Origin: Silurus meridionalis
Lineage: Eukaryota; Chordata; Actinopteri; Siluriformes; Siluridae
NCBI RefSeq assembly: GCF_014805685.1
Contig: NC_060887.1
Coordinates: 33,397,963 to 33,461,962, forward strand
Reading direction: 5' to 3'
DNA length: 64,000 bases
The translations under genes were made by a program, and so were the position numbers. The first letter of the stretch is position 1. Each line of letters starts with the position of its first letter. The notes beneath the pieces are model-generated. The model did no database searches and was not told the origin of the DNA. It saw only the letters and a program-made list of their open reading frames with translations. Of the stretch, positions 1 through 11,634 are shown in pieces.

Positions 1-2215
1 TTTTGGCACCTGTTAATTTATTAGCAGTTCATGGTCATTCATCATTTCTTTCCCCCAGGTGTTTAGATGTCTAATATGTTTGTCTTTCCCATGAATTAAT
101 TCACGGCAGAGACTTGAATTCTAAACGCTGCTTTCAAATTTATCCTTTTTTTTTTTTTTTTACATTATGATTTTTTTTTTTTTTTTTTTTGAAATGTGAA
201 ACTTACCAAAATCTGCCTCTGGTGCTTTCTGCCACATTACTAGAGCAGGACATGATCTGTCTACTTCAATAAGTGAGTTTGTCTGCAAGCTGCTACTGTT
301 GTGTTATGATCCATTCATTACAGTAAAAGTTCCTCACCACTGTTCAGTTTATTCATTTGTTTTGTGTAATCGTAAAATGAGATGTGCACATCACAGAAAC
401 AAACAACAGCAAGCACTGTGTTTCCTGAGCGAATCAACAACTAAACAAAAAACAATATATAAGGCAGGAATAAAACACTGTTTTCAATGATGATGAAGCA
501 CAGTTACTGTTATTACATCATTTGCCAGTGCAATTTTTTTTTTTTTTTTTTACTGTACATTTATGGTATTTGGGAGACGCCCGTGTCCAGAGTGTCTCAC
601 AAACCGCCTTGAAGTACTTTAATAATGACCTGCATTATGTACAAGACAATTTAGATTCAGCAGTCATGTTATATAGCAGATAAACAGTCCCTTTCGGGGC
701 TTTTTTTAAAAATTATTTTTATAACCTTTTGATAAAAGAGGTACATGCTGCCCAGATAATGCTTGAATTTAAGAACTGAAGACTTTCCTGAGGTGGAAAA
801 ACTACTGATCATTTTCAAAACACTGATAATGGAGACTCCTTGACAAATGATAAGTGTCTCCTTCCAGGAGACTTCGCCATAGCAATAATTATTTTCTTTG
901 TGAAATAACAGCACAAATTTTAATCCATTTATCATTTCGGTTAAATAATTATTGGAACCTGTTTTCTGAGCATAGAAGCGTCGAGTGAGTGTATTAATAC
1001 TGTATAAAATGTAATTTGACGGCCTCTGATCGTCAGAGCAGCTTATAGAAGATTAATCAAGACATTAAAACCTGAAAACTTGTGTTCTAGAAAGGTATCA
1101 AAGTTGATATATTCGGTTCCATGTACTTGCTGAACATCTCTTTTCAGATGAACTCTCCTTTGCTGTAATAATTAACGCCATTCTTTTGGAAAGGCTAAAT
1201 TTTTGAGTGTGGCCATGAGGATTTTGCGATCATTCATCTACAAGCGCTTCGGTGAGGAGGTTTGAGGTTCAGTTGTTGTTCCAGTTAATTCCAAACGTTC
1301 AGTAGCGATGAGTTAAACAATAAGGATACAAACTAGACCAACTTGTTCTGACATTGCAGATGATCTAGTAGAGCAAGGTTCAGCACAGGGTGAGATTGGG
1401 TTCTGCAATGAGGGTGAACATTTTTGTGCACAGCTTCACACTGTAAAAAAAAATTAAAACTAGATAACATCTGGCAAGCTAACTAATTCTCTGTGTCTAA
1501 CATTTCATTGATCTTGATAGATAATATATTAATGTTAAGATAAGTGAAAGATTATTACATTTTTCATAATTTGTGCTTGACCAGCTTTTTGTCACAGGAG
1601 TGTATTGAGTATAATTTAATATATTAGTAAGTTTACACAGTATTACATGGTTTGTAGTACATAGTGTGAGGTTACATTTTCTAATACACTGGAAACAGTT
1701 TATATATAAAACCATATCATAGATTTTATTGATCTTCAAAAAATCTTGTGGATGTTTCCTTTCTTGGATTGTAATTAAAAGATTTTTAATTTGTAACTTC
1801 ATAAAAAAGAAATTACATAAAATTGAATGTTAATAATAACAATTTGTTTCGCACATCCGCTCCCTGAGGTAAATAAATGTGTCTAGTCAGCTATTTTTTC
1901 AATGAAACAAAGAGGAAAGAAAGGAGGACATTGCTGAAATCAGTTGAAGTCATTCTCTTTCTTCACAACTCGTATAAATGATTTATTTGTCCAAATTTGT
2001 GCAAAACATTTTGGGAACTATGAAGAAGGTCTCAGGAGACTTTTTTTGTAAGTTTGCACCTTACTGTTATTCTCTCAGTGATGTTCCATAAGTGGTAATT
2101 GATCGGGGATTGTTTACTGACATTTGCATGCAATTCAGAAATACAGCATACGGTATCAAGTTTTGAGGCTAGCTCTGTTCTAGCTCTGTTCTAGCTGTCT
2201 CCAAATGTCCTCCTT
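1..2215. other. Gene-free AT-rich stretch
   Basis: No convincing coding exon is visible on either strand; the open frames here are short and lack ATG starts, splice context or recognisable motifs. It contains two poly-T runs (about 147-162 and 173-190), another near 535-551, and a short dispersed repeat at about 550-670. It lies beyond the 3' end of RMDN1. Confidence 0.5.
550..670 (+). repeat. Short dispersed repeat, family Y, copy 1
   Basis: The segment carries the motif 'gacgcccgtgtccagag', shared with copies near 8053-8173, 40105-40195 and 61738-61830. Similar sequences ('gacgcccttatccagagc') are very common in teleost genomes as a non-autonomous element. The copy at 8053 sits inside an RTE element with an apparent 5-bp target duplication, which shows that the family is mobile. 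The family is not assigned here to a named superfamily. Confidence 0.5.
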
Positions 2216-2219
2216 AGAC

Positions 2220-2790
2220 ACCCCTTAAAACCTGGCAGTAGAACTTGCATCCCTGGGAATGAATTCTCGATGCACAATGCTCGAAACATTTAGCATTAGC
2301 ATGCACTCGGTCGAGCTGCAAATCTGCCTCGCTTTTTTCGGTTGTGGAGATGGCTGACTTTTTTTTTTATCGTGAAGACTGTTTATACGCTTCAGAGTCG
2401 TACTCATACACAAAGGTTTACATCACACTGAAGGAGATCAACAGCCTGGGGAGGAACTTGGCAACAGCACGGCGTATGTTCATATCACACATGAGGATCG
2501 CTTTAGACTGTGTCGTATGACACGCTGACAATGGCAGCAATGTTGTGGATTGTTATCTGACCATCATCATGCACAATTTGATACATGGTTTTAATATTTT
2601 CAGGGGTTCAGCTAATTGAAGGTCTTTCTGATCTCTTGTCGTCTTTCAGTGATGTGCTTCCACTTTTTCAAGCGACTCAAAACATCGAATGACTCTTGCA
2701 GAATCATGTCATGCCAGTTTCATGCAGAATTTCACGTTTTAACTTGCTATCAATGATGAAATCGCAGATGTGATAATGCACGGTGTCAGA
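2220..2790 (-). pseudogene. Decayed mariner-type transposase remnant
   Basis: Read on the minus strand, the block from about 2413 to 2225 encodes 'KKKSQPSPQPKKARQICSS' followed by 'VHREFIPRD'. This matches the mariner transposase region with S-PRPKKAR and a G-I-V-H-x-E-F-V-P strand. Upstream on the minus strand (about 2780) 'DSKLKREILHE' resembles the mariner N-terminus. Frames are interrupted by stops and shifts, so the copy is dead. Another minus-strand mariner N-terminal remnant lies at 19855-20135. Confidence 0.6.
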
Positions 2791-2819
2791 AGAGCAGCAG
2801 TTGCACAGCTCCCGATGTA

Positions 2820-2943
2820 CACAGGGTGACGTATTTTTTGGGACTCTGAAGTTTGGTGCTTCCTTTGATTGTGCAATTCCAGCCTTGTGCAGGTTTACAA
2901 TCTCGTCCCTGACGTCATTTAAAAGCTCTTTGGTCTTTCCCAT
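2820..2943 (-). pseudogene. Tc1-like transposase N-terminal fragment
   Basis: A minus-strand ATG at 2943 opens 'MGKTKELLNDVRDEIVNLHK', the characteristic start of many fish Tc1-like transposases just before their first helix-turn-helix. Similarity fades after about 25 residues and no catalytic domain follows. It abuts the mariner remnant at 2220-2790, so two different DNA-transposon relics are joined here. Confidence 0.65.
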
Positions 2944-3410
2944 GGTGGTGGAGAGATTTTAATAGAAGGGGTTGATTCTTGTTGGTTATTATGTGATCAA
3001 ATACAAATTAATTTATATATAATATAGTTGTTTTTGTTTCTGGATATGTTTGATATTCTTTATTAATTATTATTATAAATATTTTTTCTTTTTTTTATAA
3101 AATATAATATATTACATTGATCACAATTAAACTTAGCTGTGCATGTGCCCATGAGAAAATCAATAAGAAAAACAATTAGCTGATGTACTAATTAGATTTA
3201 AAACATGGTCAAGTTGACAGCAACGTTGAATATCAGAAAGAATTTTCTTGCTTGTCAGAGATGTAGAGATGTCACTTAAACTGTACGCTGATAAGACTAG
3301 ACAAAGCTTCATATTTTGTCATTTGTGCTTGGCCTAATTCAGAAACACCTGATTATACTTTATATTTTGCACAAAATGCACAGAAATACTTGCTATCCTG
3401 ATGTTAATAA

Positions 3411-3416
<6 letters not shown>

Positions 3417-3454
<38 letters not shown>
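3417..3454. repeat. (TA)n microsatellite
   Basis: About 18 TA units run directly into the left end of the Tc1 element at 3455, consistent with TA target preference of Tc1/mariner elements. Confidence 0.9.
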
Positions 3455-3457
<3 letters not shown>

Positions 3458-4729
3458 TATTGTTCAAAATAATAGCAGTACAATGTGACTAACCAGAATA
3501 ATCCAGGTTTTTAGTATATTTTTTATTGCTACGTGGCAAACAAGTGACCAGTGGGTGCAGTAGATTCTCAGAAAACAAACAAGACCCAGCATTCATGATA
3601 TGCACGCTCATAAGGCTGTGCAATTGGGCAATTAGTTGAATAGGGGTGTGTTCAAAAAAATAGCAGTGTGGCATTCAATCACTGAGGTCATCAATTTTGT
3701 GAAAGAACAGGTGTGAATCAGGTGGCCCCTATTTAAGGATGAAGCCAGCAATTGTTGAACATGCATTTGAAAGCCTGAGGAAAATGCATCGTTCAAGACA
3801 TTGTTCAGAAGAACAGCGTACTTTGATTAAAAAGTTGATTGGAGAGGGGAAAAACTATAAAGAGGTGCAAAAAATTATAGGCTGTTCAGCTAAAATGATC
3901 TCCAATGCCTTAAAATGGAGAGCAAAACCAGAGAGACGTGGAAGAAAACGGAAGACAACCATCAAAATAGATCGAAGAATAAGCAGAATGGCAAAGGCTC
4001 AGCCAATGATCAGCTCCAGGATGATCAAAGACAGTCTGGAGTTACCTGTAAGTACTGTGACAGTTAGAAGACGTCTGTGTGAAGCTAATCTATTTTCAAG
4101 AATCCCCCGTAAAGTCCCTCTGTTAAAAAAAAAGGCATGTGCAAAAGAGGTTACAAACCCCAAACACACTAGTAAACGAGCAAAGTCTTGGTTCCAAACC
4201 AACAAAATTAATGTTATGGAGCGGCCAGCCCAATCCCCGGACCTTAATCCAATCGAGAACTTGTGGGGTGATATCAAAAATGCTGTTTCTGAAGCAAAAC
4301 CAAGAAATGTAAATGAATTGTGGAATGTTGTTAAAGAATCATGGAGTGGAATAACAGCTGAGAGGTGCCACAAGTTGGTTGACTTCATGCCACACAGATG
4401 TGAAGCAGTTTTAAAAAACTGTGGTCATACAACTAAATATTAGTTTAGTGATTCACAGGATTGCTAAATCCTATAAACAAAAATGTTTGTACAAAATAGT
4501 TTTGAGTTTGTACAGTCAACGGCATACACTGCTATTTTTTTTAAAACACCCCTTTCAACTAATTGCCCAATTGCACAGCCTTAAGAGCGTGCATATCATG
4601 AATAGAATGAGAATGAGAATCTACTGCACCTACTGGTCACTTGTTTGCCACGTAGCAATAAAAAATATACTAAAAACCTGGATTATTCTGGTTAGTCACA
4701 TTGTACTGCTATTATTTTGAACAATACTG
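3455..4729 (+). mobile_element. Tc1-like transposon with complete long inverted repeats
   Basis: The element begins CAGTATTGTTCAAAATAATA at 3455 and ends with its reverse complement at 4729, flanked by TA on both sides. The terminal inverted repeats extend about 215 bp (3455-3672 and about 4512-4729) with few mismatches; the left copy has 'gtggcaaacaagtgacca' and the right copy its reverse complement. The interior holds one transposase ORF (3739-4443) with a deletion in the catalytic core. Intact ends make it potentially mobilisable in trans. Confidence 0.9.
3739..4443 (+). pseudogene. Internally deleted Tc1 transposase, 234 aa
   Basis: An ATG-initiated frame of 234 codons lies inside the Tc1-like element. 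Residues 21-63 form the first helix-turn-helix (HCSEEQRTLIKKLIGEGK...), 66-74 an AT-hook-like basic motif (RRGRKRKTT), and 75-120 the second helix-turn-helix (paired-like DNA-binding domain). After LLKKKACAKE (about residue 137) the frame jumps to NPKHTSKRAKSWFQTN and then SPDLNPIENLWG with the catalytic Glu at about residue 173. A full Tc1 transposase is about 340 residues; the missing ~100 residues include the first and second catalytic Asp. The protein cannot cut DNA but keeps its DNA-binding half and an uninterrupted frame. Confidence 0.85.
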
Positions 4730-6197
4730 TATATATAAAATTTGATATTTCCCTCTTTGGATTTAAAGGTCTGCCACCATAAAGTTCATGAATAGCTCCA
4801 TATTCAGTTTTGTTTTAATGAGACAAAGCCAACAAAATAAATAAATACAAGTAAAAATGAATAGTGGAGGATGTTACAGAAAGCCTCACTTCCTTCACAA
4901 CTGGTACTGTTCAGGATTTGTTTATGCAAATCTTTTTGTAAACTCTGTTATGAAGAAGTTCTAGTTTCAGGAGGATTTTATAAGGTTGTGCCTGTTATTA
5001 ACCCAGTAATATTTCATAACTGGTCATTCTTTTGCTTTAGGTGTGCTCAAATTCACTGCTCTTGTGCCTTGTTAACTGACTGGTGAACATCCTGATATAA
5101 AGTATTTTTAAAAATATTTGTTGTGAGAATATGAATTTAAGTTTGGTCTTCTAGTTTAACAGTATACTCAATAAAAATGAAATATGATCATATGATGAAA
5201 AATCATTTTGTATATTGATCCAGTTGAGGCAATTATTCTCGGGTACAGTTTATTTTTGTTTTAGCCTGTGCAGATCTCTAATTGAGAGGCATTCACTTCA
5301 AACTGGTTTTCCATCATCCACAGACTTTCCAGTCTCCAAAAATGTAAAAAATGTTCTTTAATGTTTTCCATTAGGAGATCACGCTGCAATATTAATTTGA
5401 GCAAAATGTAAGAAAATTCAGTTTTTTATTTAAAATTAAATATTTGTTTTTCTGAAACAATTTTACTTTGATGGGAAGATAAAGAAGAAAGAAAATAAAG
5501 TTTAGTTGTATTTGAGTTGTAGGTGAAATAGCGTTGACCTCTTGGTATTGTTGGTACCAAAAAATAAATAAAGAGAAGAGTATTAGTGAAGAGCTCTTCA
5601 GCAGTGTCTGTATATTTTTTATTAAACCCCTTAATACTCACACACAGCTCAACAATTACATTAACTGGGACCTAGAGTCAAACAAGTGTTTAATATTTAA
5701 AAAATAAAAATAATCACAAGAAATGAATGCAGCTCCTTTTAAAAGAAATATAATTCGGAAAAAAAGTGTATATGTGTATAAAAGGGTATTAAAGCAATTC
5801 ATTAGGCATCAAAGTGAAATCAGACTCAGATGTTATGTGAGGTGGTCTGGGTTACAGTCAAGTCTTCCTATTCATCTCAAAGGTGTTCAATAAGGGTGTG
5901 GTCAAGATACAGAATACTCAAGCTCTTCTACTCCAACACCATGTCTTCATCTGTTTCTGAGGCTGGACCATGTTTGGGCCTCTTTGTTTTAGGGATGGTA
6001 AACTGTAATGTTATAACATGCAAGGAATTTGTGTACAGTTGTGTGTTTTAAGCTATATGACCAAAAGTGCCTTGGATAAACAATTATTATAATTGCCCTA
6101 AAAAGGTATTCTGTCCAAAAATGAGTAAATTAGCTCAAGTTATTCAAATGGACAAAAACAAAAGCATGTACTCCAGTCTATGGAAAGGAGAAACATT
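4730..6197. other. Gene-free stretch 3' of RMDN1
   Basis: AT-rich sequence with no recognisable exon, RNA gene or well-preserved repeat. The open frames here are short and without homology that I recognise. It lies between the Tc1 element and the likely RMDN1 polyadenylation signal. Confidence 0.5.
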
Positions 6198-6203
6198 TTT
6201 ATT
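6198..6203 (-). terminator. RMDN1: Candidate RMDN1 polyadenylation signal
   Basis: On the minus strand AATAAA occurs about 245 nt downstream of the RMDN1 stop codon at 6447. It is a reasonable cleavage and polyadenylation signal, but the actual 3' end is not shown by the sequence. Confidence 0.4.
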
Positions 6204-6446
6204 TTAGTGAAGACAACTGAAAAATATATTTTTTTAAATAAACCAGTGTGTCTAATGGTATGGACAAGATTGATCACATTACACTCCGTATAATTCAAAA
6301 CATTGAAACTTGTATTTCCATAGGTCTACAATAAAAGCTCATTTAAAACCCAAAACAATATTTAAAATGTTACATGTTCCCTATTAAGATTATTAGAACA
6401 GAAACAAACAACGGAGATGTGTTGTTGATACAGATGGATCCTTCTA

Positions 6447-6491
6447 TCAACCTTTTAGAGTCTTGAGCAAATCTTGCGCTTCTTTGTGAAC
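6447..6491 (-). CDS. RMDN1: RMDN1 exon 10 (terminal)
   Basis: It encodes [14 protein letters not shown] then TGA. The acceptor CTGCAG lies just upstream on the minus strand. It starts in phase 0, continuing EEDKQ of exon 9. The 3.35-kb intron before it is filled with Tc1, RTE and L2 fragments. Confidence 0.88.
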   Translation of the reverse strand, partial: VHKEAQDLLKTLKG

Positions 6492-9400
6492 CTGCAGGGA
6501 ACCAAAATATTTAATTAAGAATATAAGAGGGAGGAAAAACACTAAACAGATGAAGTATTCAAATACAGAATAAAAAATAAAAGAAAACATTGTGTCATGC
6601 CATTATAGTAAAAACAATCAACTAACAGCATCTTACACTGTTTTATTAATCTTATTCTATGGCTAATTATTGAATATCCTTACTGAAAACTATCACCAAA
6701 GCAAGAAAATGAAAGCAATTAAAGTATTGCAGCATCATAATCGACCGGTAGATGGCTGAGGAACGCATATCTGAGCTCCTTAGAACAGAAGAGGATCAGA
6801 AGTAGTGGAGTACTAATAGCTCAATCTGGAATGCTTTTGTGTGTTTGATTTGCATTTAAAAAGCTCTCACAGTGAAGCAAATAATTCTTTCCACAAGAGA
6901 CAAATGCAAATGTTTTAGGCAGTTGTGAATAAATGCCTTAGAGAGAGAATACTTTCAAAAATAAGTGTTCATTTATTTGTATCAATTACAATAATGGAAA
7001 GCGAATTAAACAAACGAGAAATCCAAATCAAATCCATATTTGGTGCGACCACACTTTGGATTTCAATTCTTACATTGCACACGTTGTACACTAGTAATAA
7101 AAAGTCAGTGATTTTGTAGGATCAGAGTCAAGTGTATTAACTAATGATAGCAAGCAGGTGCTAATGATCATCAATTTCATATGTACGGTGAAACACAGTC
7201 ATTAACTGCAACAAAAACAGCTTTGACTGAGCTGTGGCTTAAAACTGGGTGAGGAACAGCCAAACTCTGCTACTGAGGTGAGGGTTGTGGAAGACTGTTT
7301 CAGGTCAAACAATGAAATGACTGAGCAGAGCAACAAGACAGGGTAGTTCTACTGCATTAGCAAGGTCTCTCTCAGGCAAAGATTGAGAAGCAGACTGTGG
7401 TCAAAGGATGTGCTGTTCAAGCCATTTTGAAAAAGCACAAAGATGTTGAGGACTGTAGGTGCAGTGGTCTGCCAAGGTAACTTAATGCAACAGATAAAAG
7501 ACACATCATGCGTACTTCACTTGTAAATTTCCTATTGGGATAATCAATCAATCAATCCATCAATCAATCAATCAATCCATCAATCCATCCATCACAGGCT
7601 ACGACCTTTCGTTAGTTCTCCAAGATGTTTGGAACAACCTACCTGCTGAGTTCTTTCAAAAACTGTACCTAGAAAAATTGATACTGTTTTGCAGTTAAAG
7701 TGTGATCGTACCAAATATTAAATTGATTTGGATTTCTCTTCTGTTCATTTACTTACCATTTTATTAATTTATTCTATCATTTTATCTATTCTCTCTATCT
7801 CACTTTACCTTCACAAATGCCTAAAACCTTTGCACAGTGTTGCATATGTATATTTAGATCTTTGAAGTATGTCGAGCAAAAACAAGTGGTCATTTTTTTT
7901 CAGTAGTGTAAGATGTTAATTTATTGGGTTTTGGGGACAAGGTGAGGGAGGCGAGATTGAGATGGTTTGGACATGTGCAGAGGAGGGACATGGGGTATAT
8001 CGTTAGAAGAATGCTGAGGATGAAGCCACCAGGAAGGAGGAAAAGAGGAAGACATTTACAATTGTGGCATTTATCAGACGCCCTTGTCCAGAGCGACGCA
8101 CAATAGTGCTTGGAGTCTTTAGCAATGATTAAATCTACACTGGTACTCTAGATTACAAACTTAAGATAAAGACCAAGGAGGAGGTTTATGGATGTGGTGA
8201 GGGAAGACATGCAGGTAGTTGGTTTGAAAGAGGCAGATGTAGAGGACAGGGGGGTATGGAGACGGATGATGCCTAATGGGAGCAGCCGAAAGAAGAAGAA
8301 GAAGAAGGACGCGACCAAGAACGATGAGTCAGCATACAGAGAGGGTGCACCAATTAACAGCCTGGTGTGGAGCCAACAACCTGTCTCTAAATGTTTACAA
8401 AACTAAAGAGATAGTTGTTGACTTCAGGAGACTACAGAGTGACCATTCTCCACTGATCATCGATGGATCCTCCGTGGAGATCATCAAGAGCACCAAATTC
8501 CTTGGTGTTCATCTGGTGGAGAACTTCACTTGGTCGCTAAACACCAGCTCCATCACCAAGAAAGCCTAGCAGCATCTCTACTTCCTGAGAACGCTGAGGA
8601 AATCTCATCTCCCTCCCCCCATCTTGACCACGTTCTACAGAGGGACCATTGAGAGCATCCTGAGCAGCTGCATCACCTGGTTTGGGAACTGCACCGTCTC
8701 GGCTCACAAGACTCTACAGAGGATAGAGAGGACAACTGAGAAGATCATTGGAGTCTCCCTCCCCTCTATCATGGACATTTACACCACACGCTGCATCCGC
8801 AAAGCCAACAGCATTGTGGATGACCTCACACACCCGTCACACACACTCTTCACCCTTTCTGCCATCAGGGATACGGTTCCGAAGCATTCGGGCCATCACA
8901 TCCAGACTGTGCAACAGTTTCTTTCCTCAAGCCATCAGGATCCTCAATACACAGAACTGAACTAAAACTCACTCACGCACACACACTCAACAGTGTGACT
9001 AAACTGTGTGACTGATCTGTACAACCCGGACTCAACACACACTCGTACTCACTTCACACATCCATGTCTTCAGCACCACCCATATTATATCACTTTATTA
9101 TACACACTGTTTACATGCTGTTTTTGCACAACCCCTTTTGGTTACATTTTGTTTAAATACAATGTTCACTGCAGTGTGTAATATACAGCAGGTTTACTGG
9201 TGGTGCTATTTTGTGTTTTGTGTATTTGTCCTACGCTGTCTTGTGTTGTCTTGCACAGTTTGCACACGGTGCACTTTATGTGACGAGGACACTCACTAGT
9301 CCTGAGCGTTGTGTCTTCCGTTATGTTGTTTTATGTAGCACAGGGTTCTGGAGGAATGTGGTCACATTTCGCTGTGTACTGCATCTGCTATTTATGGTTG

Positions 9401-11555
9401 AAATGACGATAAAAGCTTCTTGACTTGACGAAGATATGAATAGTATGTCATGCTTTCTAACAATGTATAGTTAGTTGTGAAACTTCAGTGAGATGTAGAA
9501 ATCCCTCTCATCAATTATTGAACGCAATGCCTTAAACACTGCATACCAGTTAATAAGTAAACAATCCTTCTGAAGAAACCATAAAATGTTCACACCTCTG
9601 TTCATGGTGGAAAACTGTTTCTAACGAAGACCTTCTGTAAACGCTAATTAGTTGTCCCTTCACAGGAAACACCCCAGCATTAGATTATTACATGTGTTGA
9701 GGTGAATGAGTTGCTGTAATAGAAACCATAACCTTAGAATAGCCACAGTCAGAGCTGCTGTTATAGAAAATCAATGAGCAACCTTCTGACTAATCGGATT
9801 TGGCAATTGGCATCAAAAACAAAACTGCCCTGTGTGTGCTCTTACCTGTTTGTCCTCTTCTGTAACAACAGGATAGTCTCGTGCTTTGTTGAGCCAAAGA
9901 AGAGCCTTCTCCGGGTTCTTGAGCATCATGTATGTCTTCCCAAGCATCAAAAGATTCTTGCTATAGAAGTTTGGATCCACTGAAAAAATAAGGGAAGAAG
10001 ATGGGGTAGGGGGTTACTGTAACGCTTTATAATATCATTATTAATGTATTAATGTGGGTATAAATTGTCGTAAGTGTTAATAAAATATGTCGGTCCTGTA
10101 CCTTCCTCAGCTCGCAGAAAAAACGCCAATGCCTAGCAATTAAAAAATACATAACATACAATAATAAAGTTAGAGTAATAATTATTCACCCGTCTTTGGA
10201 GCAAAACTACTTTAGGTTTTCATATTAATCACAGCTCAGCAGGGAGAAACTGTTCCCTGGACATCTCAAAAACCTGGGTGGAAGTTTGAAGTTTGTCAAG
10301 TCATGCTAGAGACTCAGTGAAGAAGTTCTCTGGCACAATGAGAATAAATCTTATCTTTGGGACAGATGGTGGAAACCCAAAGTTCATTGCTCTAAAAACT
10401 ATTTATTCAGTGAAGCATGGTGGTGGTAGGGCCAAGTTGTATGTATGATTTTCTTAAGCAAGGACTGGCAAAGTGGTCAAAAAATATTAATGCAAGCTTT
10501 GCACAAAATTTGTTCCAGTCTGCAATACACCTGAGACTGGCTGCAGAGGTTCGACTTCCAACAGAAAAACATATATTTAGCTTTACTGTAGTGCTTCAAC
10601 GCTAAGAATTAGAATTAAACCACCAGCCAAGAAGTCGAATCCAGTTCCAAAATGTAAATCCCAAACCGTGGATTAAAAATGTCAGAATAATTTTTTCTCT
10701 AAACTATTTTCATTAGGTAGATTTTAATTTCCATATTAAAATGTGATACACTGTGCACGTGTCTCGAAAAATTTCTGCTTCCCATTTTACCTCTTCGTAA
10801 GTAGAAGTTGGCGGGGATGCGAACAGAACCGCTGCGACTTTACGCTGGTACCACGGCAATTCAGCAAAGGCAAAACACCTGAGCAACGGAAATACAATTT
10901 TAACCAAATGGCCGACTCGTTCATTTGCGCCGTATTCAAACAATAGTTCGGTTTCTTCATCCAGCAGCTTGCACTTACCAGTGACCCAGGATGTGGAAAG
11001 AAGTGGCATCCTTCGGATTTAGCTCAAGAGCTCTCTGTAAAGATGATGTACACATTCCTTATAAAATTATCAATCTAATTTATGTATGATTTGAATTTTG
11101 CATAAAGCCAACCCCCAAAAATATTGGCACCCTTTATGAAAAATCTGAACGCGACAGTGATATTGTTTGCCGGGGTTGTAATGTTAGTAAAGTTCTAGTT
11201 GAATACTGCTTTTTCCACACACACAAAAAAAAATTTCTTACTTTTAGCCCAAATATTAACTTTGTAACTCTTTAATTAGAGAATTTACAGGGTTGTAAAG
11301 GATCCTGGAGCCTCTTCCATGTACATTTTATACTTTGTATTATTAGGTTTGTACTGGTTTTCACAGAATTTTAAGTACGGTTCAAATCGAAAAAGACCTG
11401 AATCCCGATATTCTAAAACTCAAAGAGATTTTGTTACACAATCATTTTTGTGTCCATGACGTCCTGGCTGAGGTTTTTCATTTTGGGTAAAGCTTATTTC
11501 ATACAAACTAAGGGTGTGTGTAACCAAATGTGTTTAAGAAAATATTATTTTAAGG

Positions 11556-11634
<79 letters not shown>

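Noticed and set aside
3999..4388. 129-codon minus-strand frame
   Set aside because: It is the antisense shadow of the Tc1 transposase.
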